Source of the DNA: Bacteroidetes bacterium HGW-Bacteroidetes-4
GTDB taxonomy: Bacteria > Bacteroidota > Bacteroidia > Bacteroidales > SZUA-534
Direction of reading: 5' to 3'
Assembly: GCA_002840905.1 (NCBI GenBank)
Contig: PHDD01000011.1
Coordinates: forward strand, 62,001 to 126,000
Length of the DNA: 64,000 nucleotides
In this document: positions 35,834 to 45,563 of the stretch, one piece after another
How the letters are laid out: each line of letters opens with the position of its first letter
Numbering within the stretch: position 1 is the stretch's first letter
Made by a program: the position numbers and the translations under genes
The notes under the pieces: generated by a model
What the model was told of the DNA's origin: nothing
The model's input: only the letters and a program-made list of their open reading frames with translations
Databases searched by the model: none

Positions 35834-37822
35834 ATGAGAAAAGTATTCATCCTTAGCTTAAGCATATTACTGACAACATCGGCATTTAGCCAAAAAGACG
35901 TTACGGCCAAAGCCGATAAAGCTTTCGAAACCGGACGCTATTTTGAAGCCATCGACCTGTATAAATACGCCTACGCCAAAGCCCGCGACAAGGAGCAAAA
36001 GGCTGAAATTGTATTTATGACTGCCGAATGTTACCGCTTAATTCAAGACAACCGCCAGGCCGAAATCTGGTTCAGCAAAGCCATTAAGCGGCGCTACCCG
36101 AATCCCTTGGCCATTTTGTACCTGGCTGATGCCATGCGTGCAAACGGCAATTACGAAGAGGCCCGGGTAGAATACAAAAACTACCTCGAACTGGTTCCCG
36201 ACGATAACCGGGCTGCCAAAGGGTTAGAATCGTGCGAGTTGGCCATAGAATGGATAGAAAACCCCACCCGATACAAAGTTGTTAACATGTATTATTTTAA
36301 CTCCCGACAAAGCGATTACGGACCTGCATATGCCAAAGACGATTACAGTCAGGTGGTTTTCACCTCCTCGCGCGAAGGTGCCACCGGAAATAAAATCAGC
36401 AACGTTACCGGCGAATATTACAGCGATATTTTCAAAACCCGTGTCGATCGCAAAGGCAACTGGAGCGAACCCGTACCTCTGGGCGAAAACGTTAATACCG
36501 AGTTCGACGAGGGAGCCATGGCCACCAACAACAAGTGCAACACCATGTATTTTACCAGTTTCAGGGAAGATCAGGACGGAAACATGGTATGTAAAATATT
36601 TACCTCTAATAAAGAAGGCATCGACTGGGGAAAATCCGAAGCCTTAAAAATTCTGGCCGATTCCATCACCATTGGGCATCCGGCAATCAGCCCCGATGAA
36701 CTCACCCTGCTTTTTTCGGCAAACATGCGGGGCGGAAAAGGGGGAAAAGATATTTGGAAAGTTACCCGGGCCGACAAAAATGCCGACTGGGGAACAGCCA
36801 CCAATATGGGTGAGCAGATAAACACCGAAGGAGATGAGGTTTTTCCTTACATTCATTCCGATGGAACCCTTTATTTTTCATCGAACGGGCATCCCGGAAT
36901 GGGAGGCCTCGACCTGTTTATGGCCACACCCCTGAGCGATGGCTCGTGGACAATCGAAAATATGAAAGTTCCCCTAAACTCGCCCGCTGACGATTTTGGA
37001 ATTATTTTCGAAGCCGAAAAAGAACGGGGTTATCTCAGCTCGAACCGCCCGGGTGGTCGCGGTGGTGACGACATCTACCAATTTTCACTGCCTCCCATTG
37101 AATTTAACCTGCTGGGTACAGTCCGTAACCAAAAAACCGAACAGGTAATTGCCGGTGCCGACATCACCCTGATTGGTAGCGACGGAACCAACCTATCAAA
37201 GAAAACGGAAAGCGACGGCACCTTTACCTTTAAGCTTACGCCCAATACTGACTACCGTATAGTAGCCAAACGGGGCGGTTTCCTGAACTCAAAGGATAAA
37301 GAAACCACTAAAGGCATGACCTCGAGCAAAGAGTTCCGCATCGATATTTTCATGTCGCCCGATGATTCGCGTATCGACCTGCCCGGAATCATGTACGATT
37401 TCGGAAAATGGAACCTGCGTCCTGAATCGCTCGTGGCCCTCGAAGAACTGGTCGAAATACTTAACGATAACCCCAACATCACCATCGAGATTGGTTCACA
37501 TACCGACTTTAGAGGCAGCGACCAGGCCAATACCGAACTGTCGGCCAAACGGGCCCAGTCGGTGGTCGACTTCCTGGTAACCTACGGTGTCGATCAGGAT
37601 CGGCTTACCTCGAAAGGATATGGCGAAAGTATGCCCAAAGAAATCGATAAATCCATCGCTAAAAAGCACCCCTTTTTAAAAGAAGGCGATGTGCTTACCG
37701 AAGCCTTTATTAACCGCTTGTCAAGCGAGGAACAAAAAGAAATTTGCCACCAGATCAACCGCCGTACCGACTTTGGTTTGACCGGCCGCGATTACGTGCG
37801 AAAAATACAACGCCGCCGATAA
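35834..37822 (+). CDS. PorE-like OmpA-family protein (TPR, PD40 propeller, CRD, OmpA)
   Basis: A 662-residue envelope protein with a signal peptide cut near SAFSQ (residue 20). TPRs occupy about 25-140. PD40 propeller blades are visible in 165-415 (VVFTSSREGA, LYFSSNGHPGMGGLDLF, YLSSNRPGGRGGDDIY). A carboxypeptidase-regulatory-like domain lies at about 425-505 and an OmpA C-terminal domain at about 525-655 (GSHTDFRGSDQANTELSAKRA; NRRTDFGL). This order is that of PorE of the T9SS, which links the secretion trans-envelope complex to peptidoglycan. It is not next to other T9SS core genes. A strong terminator follows, so it is transcribed alone or with the small frame upstream. Confidence 0.85.
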   Translation: MRKVFILSLSILLTTSAFSQKDVTAKADKAFETGRYFEAIDLYKYAYAKARDKEQKAEIVFMTAECYRLIQDNRQAEIWFSKAIKRRYPNPLAILYLADAMRANGNYEEARVEYKNYLELVPDDNRAAKGLESCELAIEWIENPTRYKVVNMYYFNSRQSDYGPAYAKDDYSQVVFTSSREGATGNKISNVTGEYYSDIFKTRVDRKGNWSEPVPLGENVNTEFDEGAMATNNKCNTMYFTSFREDQDGNMVCKIFTSNKEGIDWGKSEALKILADSITIGHPAISPDELTLLFSANMRGGKGGKDIWKVTRADKNADWGTATNMGEQINTEGDEVFPYIHSDGTLYFSSNGHPGMGGLDLFMATPLSDGSWTIENMKVPLNSPADDFGIIFEAEKERGYLSSNRPGGRGGDDIYQFSLPPIEFNLLGTVRNQKTEQVIAGADITLIGSDGTNLSKKTESDGTFTFKLTPNTDYRIVAKRGGFLNSKDKETTKGMTSSKEFRIDIFMSPDDSRIDLPGIMYDFGKWNLRPESLVALEELVEILNDNPNITIEIGSHTDFRGSDQANTELSAKRAQSVVDFLVTYGVDQDRLTSKGYGESMPKEIDKSIAKKHPFLKEGDVLTEAFINRLSSEEQKEICHQINRRTDFGLTGRDYVRKIQRRR

Positions 37823-37826
37823 CAGC

Positions 37827-37864
37827 AAAAGCAAGTTCAGGTTGAAAACTGAACTTGCTTTTTT
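37827..37864 (+). terminator. Rho-independent terminator after the PorE-like gene
   Basis: Perfect 14-bp stem AAAAGCAAGTTCAG / CTGAACTTGCTTTT with an 8-base loop and trailing T residues, five bases after the stop codon. Confidence 0.9.
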
Positions 37865-37943
37865 ACCCTTTCCCCATCAAAACACAAAACAAAGAACCCC
37901 TTGGGCTGTTTACAAGGCAGTATAACATTTAAAAATTAATTTT

Positions 37944-38444
37944 ATGGCTAACATAAGCTTAAAAGGAAATAGTATTCAAACCCTGGGAGAACTGCCTTCG
38001 GCAGGAAGCCAGGCTAAAGATTTTACACTGGTAAAAAACGATTTATCGACTGCAAAACTCAGCGATTACAAAGGACAAAACCTGGTATTAAACATTTTCC
38101 CGAGTCTCGATACCGGAACCTGCGCCGCATCGGTTCGCAAATTTAATCAGGAAGCCGCCGGATTAAATAACACCAAAGTGCTTTGCATTTCGCGCGACTT
38201 ACCCTTTGCTCAGGCGCGTTTTTGCGGAGCCGAAGGCATCAACAACGTAGAAACCCTGTCCGATTTTGCCACCGGCCAGTTTGGTAAAGACTACCAACTC
38301 GAGATTACCACCGGTCCATTGGCTCACCTGCATTCGCGTGTAGTTATTGTGCTGAACCCCGAAGGAAAAGTAATTTACACCGAGCAGGTGCCCGAAATTG
38401 TTGACGAACCTAATTATCAGGCGGTTCTTGCTGCTTTAAAATAA
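37944..38444 (+). CDS. tpx: Thiol peroxidase (Tpx, peroxiredoxin family)
   Basis: A 166-residue peroxiredoxin that reduces hydrogen and alkyl peroxides using thioredoxin. The peroxidatic Cys60 is in TGTCAASVRKF and the resolving Cys93 in ARFCGAEG, the spacing of the atypical 2-Cys Tpx subfamily. The family features DFTLVKNDL and the C-terminal ALKV-like end are also visible. Length matches E. coli Tpx (168). It has no signal peptide, so it acts in the cytoplasm. It is flanked by terminators on both sides and is monocistronic. Confidence 0.93.
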   Translation: MANISLKGNSIQTLGELPSAGSQAKDFTLVKNDLSTAKLSDYKGQNLVLNIFPSLDTGTCAASVRKFNQEAAGLNNTKVLCISRDLPFAQARFCGAEGINNVETLSDFATGQFGKDYQLEITTGPLAHLHSRVVIVLNPEGKVIYTEQVPEIVDEPNYQAVLAALK

Positions 38445-38463
38445 AGGCATTTTTTTACTTTGA

Positions 38464-38497
38464 AGAGAAACTCCTTTTGGGGGCTTTCTCTTTTTTT
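38464..38497 (+). terminator. Rho-independent terminator after tpx
   Basis: AGAGAAA (38464-38470) pairs with TTTCTCT, with CTCC/GGGG pairing inside and a run of seven or more T residues after it. It starts 20 bases after the tpx stop. Confidence 0.8.
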
Positions 38498-38550
38498 GTG
38501 GATTCTACATTTATAATTCAGGCAAAATGCGGATATTCCACCTAATTTAT

Positions 38551-38558
38551 TAATTTTG
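38551..38558 (+). promoter_or_regulatory. Possible -7 promoter element for purM-prfA-pyrF
   Basis: TAATTTTG matches the Bacteroidota -7 consensus TAnnTTTG and lies 50 bases before the purM start, right after the tpx terminator. No good TTG is found 19 bases upstream, so the assignment rests on the -7 element and location. Confidence 0.4.
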
Positions 38559-38607
38559 CGCCTTGAAATAAACCCGCATTTATAATAGGGTTCACAGTGT
38601 TAGTCAG

Positions 38608-39783
38608 ATGCTTAAGAACAATAACTCCCGATACGATGCACGTGGTGTTTCAGCCTCAAAAGAGGATGTACATCAGGCCATAAAAAACCTCGACAAAGGA
38701 ATTTTTCCCAATGCCTTTTGCAAAATCATTCCCGATTACCTGGGTGGCGATGCCGCTTATTGCAATATTATGCATGCCGACGGGGCCGGAACCAAAAGCT
38801 CGCTGGCCTACATGTATTGGAAAGAAACCGGTGACTTATCGGTTTGGAAAGGCATTGCGCAGGATGCCGTAATCATGAACATCGACGATTTGCTTTGCGT
38901 GGGAGTTACCAACAACATCCTGGTAAGCTCAACCATTGGACGAAACAAACGCCTGATTCCCGGCGAAGTGATTTCGGCCCTGATTAACGGAACCGAAGAA
39001 GTGCTCGACGAATTACGCAACTTAGGCATTAATACCATTTTTACCGGTGGCGAAACAGCCGATGTGGGCGATTTGGTGCGCACCCTTATTGTTGATTCCA
39101 CCGTTACTGCCCGGGCAAAGCGTTCACAGATTATTGACAATACAAAAATACAAGACGGTGATGTAATAGTGGGCTTGGCATCGTTTGGACAGGCCAGTTA
39201 CGAAAAAGCCTACAACGGAGGCATGGGAAGCAACGGGCTAAGCTCAGCCCGTCACGACGTGTTCCATAAGTACCTGGTAAATAAATACCCCGAGAGTTTC
39301 GACAACGGAATACCACAAGAACTGGCTTACTTGGGCAAATATAAGCTTACCGATGCCATCGAAGGCCTGGGTTTAGATGCAGGCCAACTGGTACTCTCGC
39401 CTACGCGTACTTATGCACCGGTAGTTGCTAAAGTATTAAATGAAAATTTTGAAGCCGTACATGGTATGATTCATTGTTCGGGTGGAGCCCAAACCAAGAT
39501 AATGCACTTTGTAAAACAAAAACACATAATAAAGGATCAGCTTTTTGACCTGCCCCCGCTGTTTCGGATAATTAAGGAGGAATCAGGTACCGGATGGAGC
39601 GAGATGTATAAAGTATTTAATATGGGACATCGCTTTGAATTTTACGTGCCCCAAAATCAGGCCCAAGCCATTATTGATGCAGCCAATAGCTTCCATATCG
39701 AAGCTAAAGTGGTGGGACGGGTTACTTCAGCTGCAACAAACAAACTAACTATTCAGAGTGAGTTTGGAACTTTTGAATATTAA
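38608..39783 (+). CDS. purM: Phosphoribosylformylglycinamidine cyclo-ligase (AIR synthase)
   Basis: A 391-residue enzyme of de novo purine synthesis that converts FGAM to AIR with ATP. Family signatures include HADGAGTKSSLAY near residue 57, DAVIMNIDDLLCVG near 88, TGGETADVGD near 146 and a C-terminal ATP-grasp-like AIRS_C domain with IHCSGGAQTKIMHF. It is of the long Bacteroidota form, about 40 residues longer than E. coli PurM. It is followed 26 bases later by prfA and then pyrF, a gene order kept in many Bacteroidota. Confidence 0.9.
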   Translation: MLKNNNSRYDARGVSASKEDVHQAIKNLDKGIFPNAFCKIIPDYLGGDAAYCNIMHADGAGTKSSLAYMYWKETGDLSVWKGIAQDAVIMNIDDLLCVGVTNNILVSSTIGRNKRLIPGEVISALINGTEEVLDELRNLGINTIFTGGETADVGDLVRTLIVDSTVTARAKRSQIIDNTKIQDGDVIVGLASFGQASYEKAYNGGMGSNGLSSARHDVFHKYLVNKYPESFDNGIPQELAYLGKYKLTDAIEGLGLDAGQLVLSPTRTYAPVVAKVLNENFEAVHGMIHCSGGAQTKIMHFVKQKHIIKDQLFDLPPLFRIIKEESGTGWSEMYKVFNMGHRFEFYVPQNQAQAIIDAANSFHIEAKVVGRVTSAATNKLTIQSEFGTFEY

Positions 39784-39809
39784 TTTTTCCATGATAAGGA
39801 GATTGAAAC

Positions 39810-40895
39810 ATGGCCGATAACATGATTTTAGACAGGCTTGAGGGCGTGCGCCTCCGGTTCGAAGAGGTTGCCGAACAGATTACCGATCCGGCTGTCATTT
39901 CTGATGTAAAACGCTACATCAAATTAAATAAAGAGTACAAAAACCTGGAGCCCCTTATGGAGGCTTACAAAAAGTTTAAAAATATTTTAAGCAACATTAG
40001 CGATGCGCGTGAGATTCTGAACAACGAGAAGGACGAGGAGATGCGTGAAATGGCAAAAATGGAACTCGAACAGTTGGAAGAGCAGGTTGAACCCATCGAA
40101 GAAGAGATTAAACTACTCCTGCTTCCGGCCGATCCGGAAGACGATAAAAACGCCATTCTCGAAATAAGGGCGGGTACCGGTGGCGACGAAGCCAGTATTT
40201 TTGCCGGCGACCTGTTCCGCATGTACAGCAAATTCTGCGAACAAAAAGGCTGGAAAATGGAAGTTACCCACTTTAGCGAAGGAACTTCAGGTGGTTATAA
40301 GGAAATAGTTGCCAATGTATCCGGAAACGGGGTTTATGGGGTTTTAAAATACGAATCGGGTGTGCACCGGGTGCAAAGGGTTCCGCAAACCGAAACCCAA
40401 GGCCGTGTTCACACCTCAGCTGCTACCGTTGCCGTGTTACCCGAAGCCGAAGATTTTGATATTGACTTAAAAGAAACCGACATCCGAAAAGACACTTATT
40501 GCTCTTCAGGACCCGGTGGCCAGTCGGTAAATACAACCTATTCGGCAGTTCGGCTTACCCATATTCCTTCGGGTATTGTAGTTACCTGCCAGGACCAAAA
40601 GTCGCAGTTAAAAAATCTCGACAAAGCTATGAACGAGCTAAGAACCCGTTTATACAACCTGGAATATCAGAAATACCTCGACAACATTTCGTCGAAACGG
40701 AAAACCATGGTTTCAACCGGCGACCGTTCAGCAAAAATCAGAACTTACAACTGGCCTCAGGGCAGGGTTACCGACCACCGCATAAACTTAACCATGTATA
40801 ACCTGGCGGCCATTATTGATGGTGATATCGGGGAAATCATCAGCAAACTGCAGGTTGAGGAAAATTCAGAACGCTTAAAAGAAGCAGGTATTTAA
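39810..40895 (+). CDS. prfA: Peptide chain release factor 1
   Basis: A 361-residue class I release factor that terminates translation at UAA and UAG. The peptidyl-tRNA hydrolysis motif GGQ is in [11 protein letters not shown] near residue 235. The codon-recognition motif P-x-T reads PQT in RVPQTETQG near residue 192, which marks it as RF1, since RF2 has SPF. N-terminal coiled-coil helices and the usual length confirm this. A TTTCCATGATAAGGAG stretch upstream includes AAGGAG, a possible Shine-Dalgarno site that is uncommon in this phylum. It is in an operon with purM. Confidence 0.95.
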   Translation: MADNMILDRLEGVRLRFEEVAEQITDPAVISDVKRYIKLNKEYKNLEPLMEAYKKFKNILSNISDAREILNNEKDEEMREMAKMELEQLEEQVEPIEEEIKLLLLPADPEDDKNAILEIRAGTGGDEASIFAGDLFRMYSKFCEQKGWKMEVTHFSEGTSGGYKEIVANVSGNGVYGVLKYESGVHRVQRVPQTETQGRVHTSAATVAVLPEAEDFDIDLKETDIRKDTYCSSGPGGQSVNTTYSAVRLTHIPSGIVVTCQDQKSQLKNLDKAMNELRTRLYNLEYQKYLDNISSKRKTMVSTGDRSAKIRTYNWPQGRVTDHRINLTMYNLAAIIDGDIGEIISKLQVEENSERLKEAGI

Positions 40896-40905
40896 TGACA
40901 ACATA

Positions 40906-40933
40906 AAGCCCCTTTTAACCGGGGCTTACTTTT
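40906..40933 (+). terminator. Weak terminator-like hairpin between prfA and pyrF
   Basis: AAGCCCC (40906-40912) pairs with GGGGCTT (40921-40927) across an 8-base loop. The following T tract is interrupted (ACTTTT), so partial read-through into pyrF is likely. Confidence 0.55.
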
Positions 40934-40947
40934 AACCGCTTTATAAC

Positions 40948-41763
40948 ATGAACCGAAAGCAGCTTTTCGAAAATATTCTGAAAAAACGTTCCTTTTTATG
41001 TATCGGACTCGATACCGAGTGGAACAAAATTCCGCAGCATTTGCTTCAAACGGAAGACCCGGTTTTTGAGTTCAACAAACAGATTATTGATGCCACACAA
41101 GCCTATGCTGTGGCCTATAAACCAAACCTGGCTTTTTATGAGGCCGAAGGGTTAAAAGGCTGGCAAAGTCTTGATAAAACGGTACGCTATCTCAGAACCA
41201 CTTATCCCGATTTATTTCTGATTGCCGATGCCAAAAGGGGTGATATTGGAAACACTTCAAAAATGTATGCCCGGGCGTTCTTTGAACAAATGGATTTTGA
41301 TGCACTAACTGTTGCCCCTTATATGGGAAAAGATTCCGTAACCCCGTTTTTGGATTATCCCGAAAAGTGGGTAATCCTGTTGGGCCTTACCTCGAATCAG
41401 GGAGCCGACGATTTCCAGTTTACCGGTAATCCTCCACTGCATCAGCAAGTAATAAAAAAAGCGCAGGAATGGGCCACCCCTGACAAACTCATGTTTGTTA
41501 CCGGAGCTACACGGGCAAGCCGTTTGCAAGAAATCAGGGAATATGCTCCCGATAATTTTCTTTTGGTCCCGGGTGTGGGAGCCCAGGGAGGAAGTTTAAA
41601 AGAAGTTGCCCAAAATGGCATGAACAGTGAATGTGGATTGCTGGTAAACTCATCGCGTGGAATTATTTATGCGGACAATTCCCTGAATTTTGCACAGGCA
41701 GCAGCTTCTGAAGCAAAAAAATTACGAAACGAAATGAACGAACTTTTAGACGTATACTTATAA
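40948..41763 (+). CDS. pyrF: Orotidine 5'-phosphate decarboxylase (type 2)
   Basis: A 271-residue enzyme that decarboxylates OMP to UMP in the last step of pyrimidine synthesis. The catalytic motif is [12 protein letters not shown] near residue 93, holding the Asp and Lys of the active site. [10 protein letters not shown] at the N-terminus and [11 protein letters not shown] near 210 bind the substrate. Length about 270 and sequence style are those of the type 2 (archaeal/mycobacterial-like) subfamily. It is third in the purM-prfA-pyrF cluster, 52 bases after prfA with a weak terminator between them. Confidence 0.93.
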   Translation: MNRKQLFENILKKRSFLCIGLDTEWNKIPQHLLQTEDPVFEFNKQIIDATQAYAVAYKPNLAFYEAEGLKGWQSLDKTVRYLRTTYPDLFLIADAKRGDIGNTSKMYARAFFEQMDFDALTVAPYMGKDSVTPFLDYPEKWVILLGLTSNQGADDFQFTGNPPLHQQVIKKAQEWATPDKLMFVTGATRASRLQEIREYAPDNFLLVPGVGAQGGSLKEVAQNGMNSECGLLVNSSRGIIYADNSLNFAQAAASEAKKLRNEMNELLDVYL

Positions 41764-41788
41764 AATTGCCGTATCGACAACTTTTCTG

Positions 41789-41823
41789 AGAGTTTACTTG
41801 TCATCGGGAAAACTCTTTTTTTG
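41789..41823 (+). terminator. Rho-independent terminator after pyrF
   Basis: AGAGTTT (41789-41795) pairs with AAACTCT (41810-41816) and is followed by a run of T residues. It begins 26 bases after the pyrF stop. Confidence 0.8.
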
Positions 41824-41962
41824 TTTACATGGGTTCGAATTCAAAATCAATTCCGTAAAATTCACATCGCCCAAAAGTGAAACCTTTTTTTTTAATAGTT
41901 TTGACTCACCCAATGAATGGCGTGATAATTAATAATAAACAAATCAAATTAATGGATAAGCA

Positions 41963-42448
41963 ATGAGAAGCATCAAATTTCTTTTACTGGTTTTTTCTTT
42001 TCTTTTAACGCTGGGCTGGGCTTGCACATCGGATAAAGAAAAAAACGCTAATTACCTGCCTCCCTTTGAGGTGGAAATTCCTAATGAACTAAAAGGGAAT
42101 AAAGCCATCGAGAAATTTATCGACGAAAGTCAGACAGCCCTGAACAAGTGGAGCTATGCTTTAGAAGACCTGGCCGGGCAATGTGAACCTTACGTGGGGA
42201 AAGAAGAAAGTGAACTCACCACCATGGAAAAAGTAAAACTTGGAAAAATCATGATGGAGTTTGTGGCAAATATGGGCCAATTTGCGGTAAAAGTAGCCGA
42301 AATGGAACAAACGGCCACAGCTATCGAAGAAAACCTGAACCCGGAAGAATTACAAGCCTTAACTACTGTTATGAACTCTTTTGAACTGAGAATTCAGGAA
42401 ATAAACCATAAATATAAAGATTTTGGGAAAGATCAGGAATCCATGTAA
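41963..42448 (+). CDS. Small hypothetical lipoprotein, helical
   Basis: A 161-residue protein with a lipoprotein signal (lipobox LGWAC, Cys at about residue 21). The mature region is alpha-helical and acidic with a long amphipathic helix at its end. There is no recognised family. It is monocistronic, bounded by terminators on both sides. Confidence 0.75.
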   Translation: MRSIKFLLLVFSFLLTLGWACTSDKEKNANYLPPFEVEIPNELKGNKAIEKFIDESQTALNKWSYALEDLAGQCEPYVGKEESELTTMEKVKLGKIMMEFVANMGQFAVKVAEMEQTATAIEENLNPEELQALTTVMNSFELRIQEINHKYKDFGKDQESM

Positions 42449-42475
42449 TAGTACCTACTAACTATTATGGCAAAG

Positions 42476-42505
42476 AGGTTTATCTTTTTAAGATAAGCCT
42501 TTTTT
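42476..42505 (+). terminator. Rho-independent terminator
   Basis: AGGTTTATCTT pairs with AAGATAAGCCT (one G-T wobble) across a 3-base loop and is followed by TTTTT. It lies 28 bases after the lipoprotein stop. Confidence 0.85.
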
Positions 42506-42595
42506 ATTTCCATCAGTTCTTTGAAATTTAGTTTTTAATTTTTAGCTTGCTTTCAACAAATAACTATAGGTTAAAACCACTCTAGCTTTTGCATT

Positions 42596-43975
42596 ATGAA
42601 CTCTCAAGCCTTTTTTAAATCTTCCCTATTCCTGACTTTATTTGTTTTTGCGGTCTCGTGTACCGAACCCGAAAGCCCCGAATCGGATCAACTAATGGTT
42701 AATACCTGGATTTCGGATGTAATGAATGATTACTATTTTTGGTATGAAAAAATTCCTTCCGATAAAAAACCAAACGGTACTACTGAACCTACAGAATATT
42801 TCTACAGCCTCTTATACACTCAGGAAGATAGATGGTCGTATATTACCGACGATTATTCCGGACTTATGGCTGAGTTCAGCGGAACTCCCGTATCCATGGG
42901 GTTTGCTCCTGCTTTTGGTAAATTCTCAAATACGGGAAACATTTTTATCATTGTGGTTTATGTTTACAAAGATTCCCCGGCCGAAGCTGCCGGACTTAAA
43001 CGGGGCGACATTATTTTAAAAATAAACAATCAGGAGTTGACTCCAACCAATTACAAAAACCTTTATTCACAAAATCAATACGATGTAAGCCTGGGTTACT
43101 TTAACGGGTCTTCCATTTCGGAAACCAACAATACAATAAGCCTTACGGCTCAACAACTAAGGGTCGATCCCATTCTTTTCGACACCATTTACCAGAACTA
43201 TAATGGAAAAAACATTGCCTATTTCTGTCTCTCCGAATTTCTAAATAAAGAACCATTTGTTAGCCACGTGCAACCGGTTATTGAAAAAATAAAAAGCAAA
43301 GGCATCCGCGATGTAATTATTGATTTGCGTTATAATACAGGAGGAGCTTTGGATGCAGCTGCCTGGCTGGCTTCGTCGCTGGCTCCCCAAGCCACGCTCG
43401 ACAATCGTTCGGTTTTGGTTGAGTTGCTTTTCAACAATAAGCTGCAACCCTATATGGAGCAGGAAAACGGAACCAAATATTATTTCGACAATACCATAAC
43501 ATCGAACCTCAACCTCGACCATATTTACTTTTTAACCACCAACTACATGACCGCTTCGGCCAGCGAACTGCTTATTACCGGACTTGAGCCTTATATGGAA
43601 GTGATTCAGGTTGGGGAAAATACCGCAGGAAAATATACCGGTATGTGGGCCATTCCCGATCTGGAGACTCCGGCCAGACACAATTACGGCATCATGCCCA
43701 TTGTAATGAAATATGCCAATGCCGTGGGTTATACCGATTTTAAAGACGGGCTGGTCCCCGACCATCTGGTTGAAGACAATTTGTTTACTGCACTTCCGTT
43801 TGGACACATTGAAGATCCACAAATTACTACAGCGCTTAATTTAATCGCCGGATTAGTTGGCAAAAAACAAAGTGTGGTTAACGAACCTATTCCATTTATA
43901 CGATTAAGCACTCCCAAAATGGAATTAAAAAATAATTTATTCATTAAGCCTCCGGCAACAAATCGGGTCAACTAA
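42596..43975 (+). CDS. S41-family C-terminal-processing-type peptidase lipoprotein
   Basis: A 459-residue envelope protease. The lipobox is FAVSC (Cys at about residue 22). An N-terminal helical region is followed by a PDZ domain at about 105-180 (DSPAEAAGLKRGDIILKIN) and the S41 catalytic domain at about 200-390. The Ser nucleophile is in MTASASELLI near residue 325, and the general-base Lys is probably that in ENTAGKYTG about 25 residues later. A strand motif VIIDLRYNTGGALD is also typical. It is likely active in the periplasm or at the surface on exported substrates. The gene is single, with a small hairpin after it. Confidence 0.88.
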   Translation: MNSQAFFKSSLFLTLFVFAVSCTEPESPESDQLMVNTWISDVMNDYYFWYEKIPSDKKPNGTTEPTEYFYSLLYTQEDRWSYITDDYSGLMAEFSGTPVSMGFAPAFGKFSNTGNIFIIVVYVYKDSPAEAAGLKRGDIILKINNQELTPTNYKNLYSQNQYDVSLGYFNGSSISETNNTISLTAQQLRVDPILFDTIYQNYNGKNIAYFCLSEFLNKEPFVSHVQPVIEKIKSKGIRDVIIDLRYNTGGALDAAAWLASSLAPQATLDNRSVLVELLFNNKLQPYMEQENGTKYYFDNTITSNLNLDHIYFLTTNYMTASASELLITGLEPYMEVIQVGENTAGKYTGMWAIPDLETPARHNYGIMPIVMKYANAVGYTDFKDGLVPDHLVEDNLFTALPFGHIEDPQITTALNLIAGLVGKKQSVVNEPIPFIRLSTPKMELKNNLFIKPPATNRVN

Positions 43976-43995
43976 AATTACACCTAAACTAAGCT

Positions 43996-44012
43996 AAAAC
44001 GGAACGTTTTTT
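43996..44012 (+). terminator. Short terminator-like hairpin after the S41 peptidase
   Basis: AAAACG (43996-44001) pairs with CGTTTT (44005-44010) over a GAA loop, followed by TT. The stem is short and AT-rich, so the call is tentative. Confidence 0.4.
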
Positions 44013-44143
44013 CAAGAACAGGAATAAATAAACCATAACCCGGCAAACTTATTTGCAGGGTCTATTAATTCATAAGCAAAATCGATAGCTTTTATCGGGG
44101 CTTTTGTTTTATTTTTGTCTTTGAACAATAAACACAACGAAGC

Positions 44144-44911
44144 ATGTTAATTCTCTTATCTCCGGCTAAAACCATCGATTTTGATAATGCCCGCATCATC
44201 AAACAAAAAAGTTATCCCGAATTTTCAAAGCAAGCGGCCGAATTGGTTTCAATACTTAAAAAGTTCGACACAAAATCGTTAATGGAGCTTATGAAAATAA
44301 GCCCTAAGTTGGCTTTGCTAAATGTGGAACGCTTTAAAACCTGGCAGCACCAGCCCGATGAGAACATCATGCGTCAGGCTATTTGCGCTTTTAGCGGCGA
44401 TGTTTACACCGGCTTACAGGTTGCCGACTGGAACGAGGACGATTTTGAATTTAGCCAGGAACACATCCGTATTTTATCGGGACTGTACGGAATATTGCGA
44501 CCGCTCGATTACATTAGCCCTTACCGACTCGAGATGGGAACCAAACTACACACAAAACGAGGCAAAAACCTTTATCAGTTCTGGAACGACACACTCCAAA
44601 AAAATATTCAGAATCAGCTAAGAACACAGGGCAACAACGTTTTGCTTAATTTGGCTTCGAACGAATATTTTAAAGCCATTCAGGCCAAAAATCTAAATTC
44701 CCGCATTATTTCTCCCCAATTTAAAGAGGCCAAAAACGGCCAATACAAATTGATTAGTTTTTTTGCCAAAAAAGCCCGGGGCTTGATGGCCCGCTACGTG
44801 GTGAAAAATCAAATTACCGAACCTGAAAAACTTAAGGAATTCACCGACGGAGGCTATTCTTTTAACGACCGGCTCAGCAAAGGCGACCAATGGGTTTTTA
44901 CCCGCGAATAA
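44144..44911 (+). CDS. yaaA: Peroxide stress protein YaaA (DUF328)
   Basis: A 255-residue cytoplasmic protein of the YaaA family. It begins with the diagnostic MLILLSPAKTIDF and carries RILSGLYGILRPLDYISPYRLEMGTK near residue 110-135 and an end region with FTDGGYSFN. In E. coli YaaA lowers intracellular free iron and protects DNA during peroxide stress. Length is normal. It may fit with the nearby tpx as oxidative-stress defence, but the genes are 6 kb apart and not co-transcribed. Confidence 0.92.
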   Translation: MLILLSPAKTIDFDNARIIKQKSYPEFSKQAAELVSILKKFDTKSLMELMKISPKLALLNVERFKTWQHQPDENIMRQAICAFSGDVYTGLQVADWNEDDFEFSQEHIRILSGLYGILRPLDYISPYRLEMGTKLHTKRGKNLYQFWNDTLQKNIQNQLRTQGNNVLLNLASNEYFKAIQAKNLNSRIISPQFKEAKNGQYKLISFFAKKARGLMARYVVKNQITEPEKLKEFTDGGYSFNDRLSKGDQWVFTRE

Positions 44912-44987
44912 CGCTTTTTGATGCCTTTCATTACATTCATCTAAACTTTTATGCAACTGGAGGGTTTATCAGTAAAAAAGCACAAAA

Positions 44988-45542
44988 ATGATTGCATCTA
45001 AAACATCATCAAGCCTTACTTTATTAAGTATTCTGGTCTTACTATTTATGCATGGCTGCAGTTCACCTGAATCAACATTTCAGCAATACAATATTTCAAT
45101 TAGCGATGAACTTTCTCCCGCAGGACTTTTACCCGAACGTGTAGAGATTAATAGCGAAGGAAAGCTAATCATGCTCACCAACCGCTTTAACGACGACAAT
45201 ACCATTTACCAAAAGAATTTTTTCCTGGAACTAAATCCTTCGCAACAAGATACCATAATCCATTGGCTAACATCGTTGACGCATGAAGATTTATCCAACA
45301 TGCAAACGGTACCGGGCGATTCGGTAATTTACAAAATAAACATTGGCTGGATTAAAAATAAACAACACAATAATTTCTTTCTGATAGGAAACCGTTTTTC
45401 ACCAGGCATTCATCAAATAATAAATTTTAGCCGGCAGGCGCCCACCTACTCACACCGCTTTAAATTAAAAGAATCGCACTATTTTAGCACGGCTGAATTT
45501 TGCATTGGCAAACCCAACGAATACCCTTTGAAGGCCAACTAA
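44988..45542 (+). CDS. Hypothetical lipoprotein
   Basis: A 184-residue protein with a lipoprotein signal (lipobox FMHGC, Cys at about residue 25). The mature part has mixed alpha/beta character and no recognised domain. It lies between yaaA and the convergent polymerase IV gene, with 76 bases to yaaA. Its function is unknown. Confidence 0.7.
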   Translation: MIASKTSSSLTLLSILVLLFMHGCSSPESTFQQYNISISDELSPAGLLPERVEINSEGKLIMLTNRFNDDNTIYQKNFFLELNPSQQDTIIHWLTSLTHEDLSNMQTVPGDSVIYKINIGWIKNKQHNNFFLIGNRFSPGIHQIINFSRQAPTYSHRFKLKESHYFSTAEFCIGKPNEYPLKAN

Positions 45543-45563
45543 AAAATTGGATTATTTCCTTGT

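Noticed and set aside
36279-36647. 122-codon plus-strand frame inside the PorE-like gene
   Set aside because: It lies within a strongly supported coding region in another frame and has no domain or start signal.
40948-41763. Separate operon for pyrF because of the hairpin at 40906
   Set aside because: The hairpin has a poor T tract and the purM-prfA-pyrF order is conserved in the phylum. I therefore treat it as partial read-through rather than a firm operon end.
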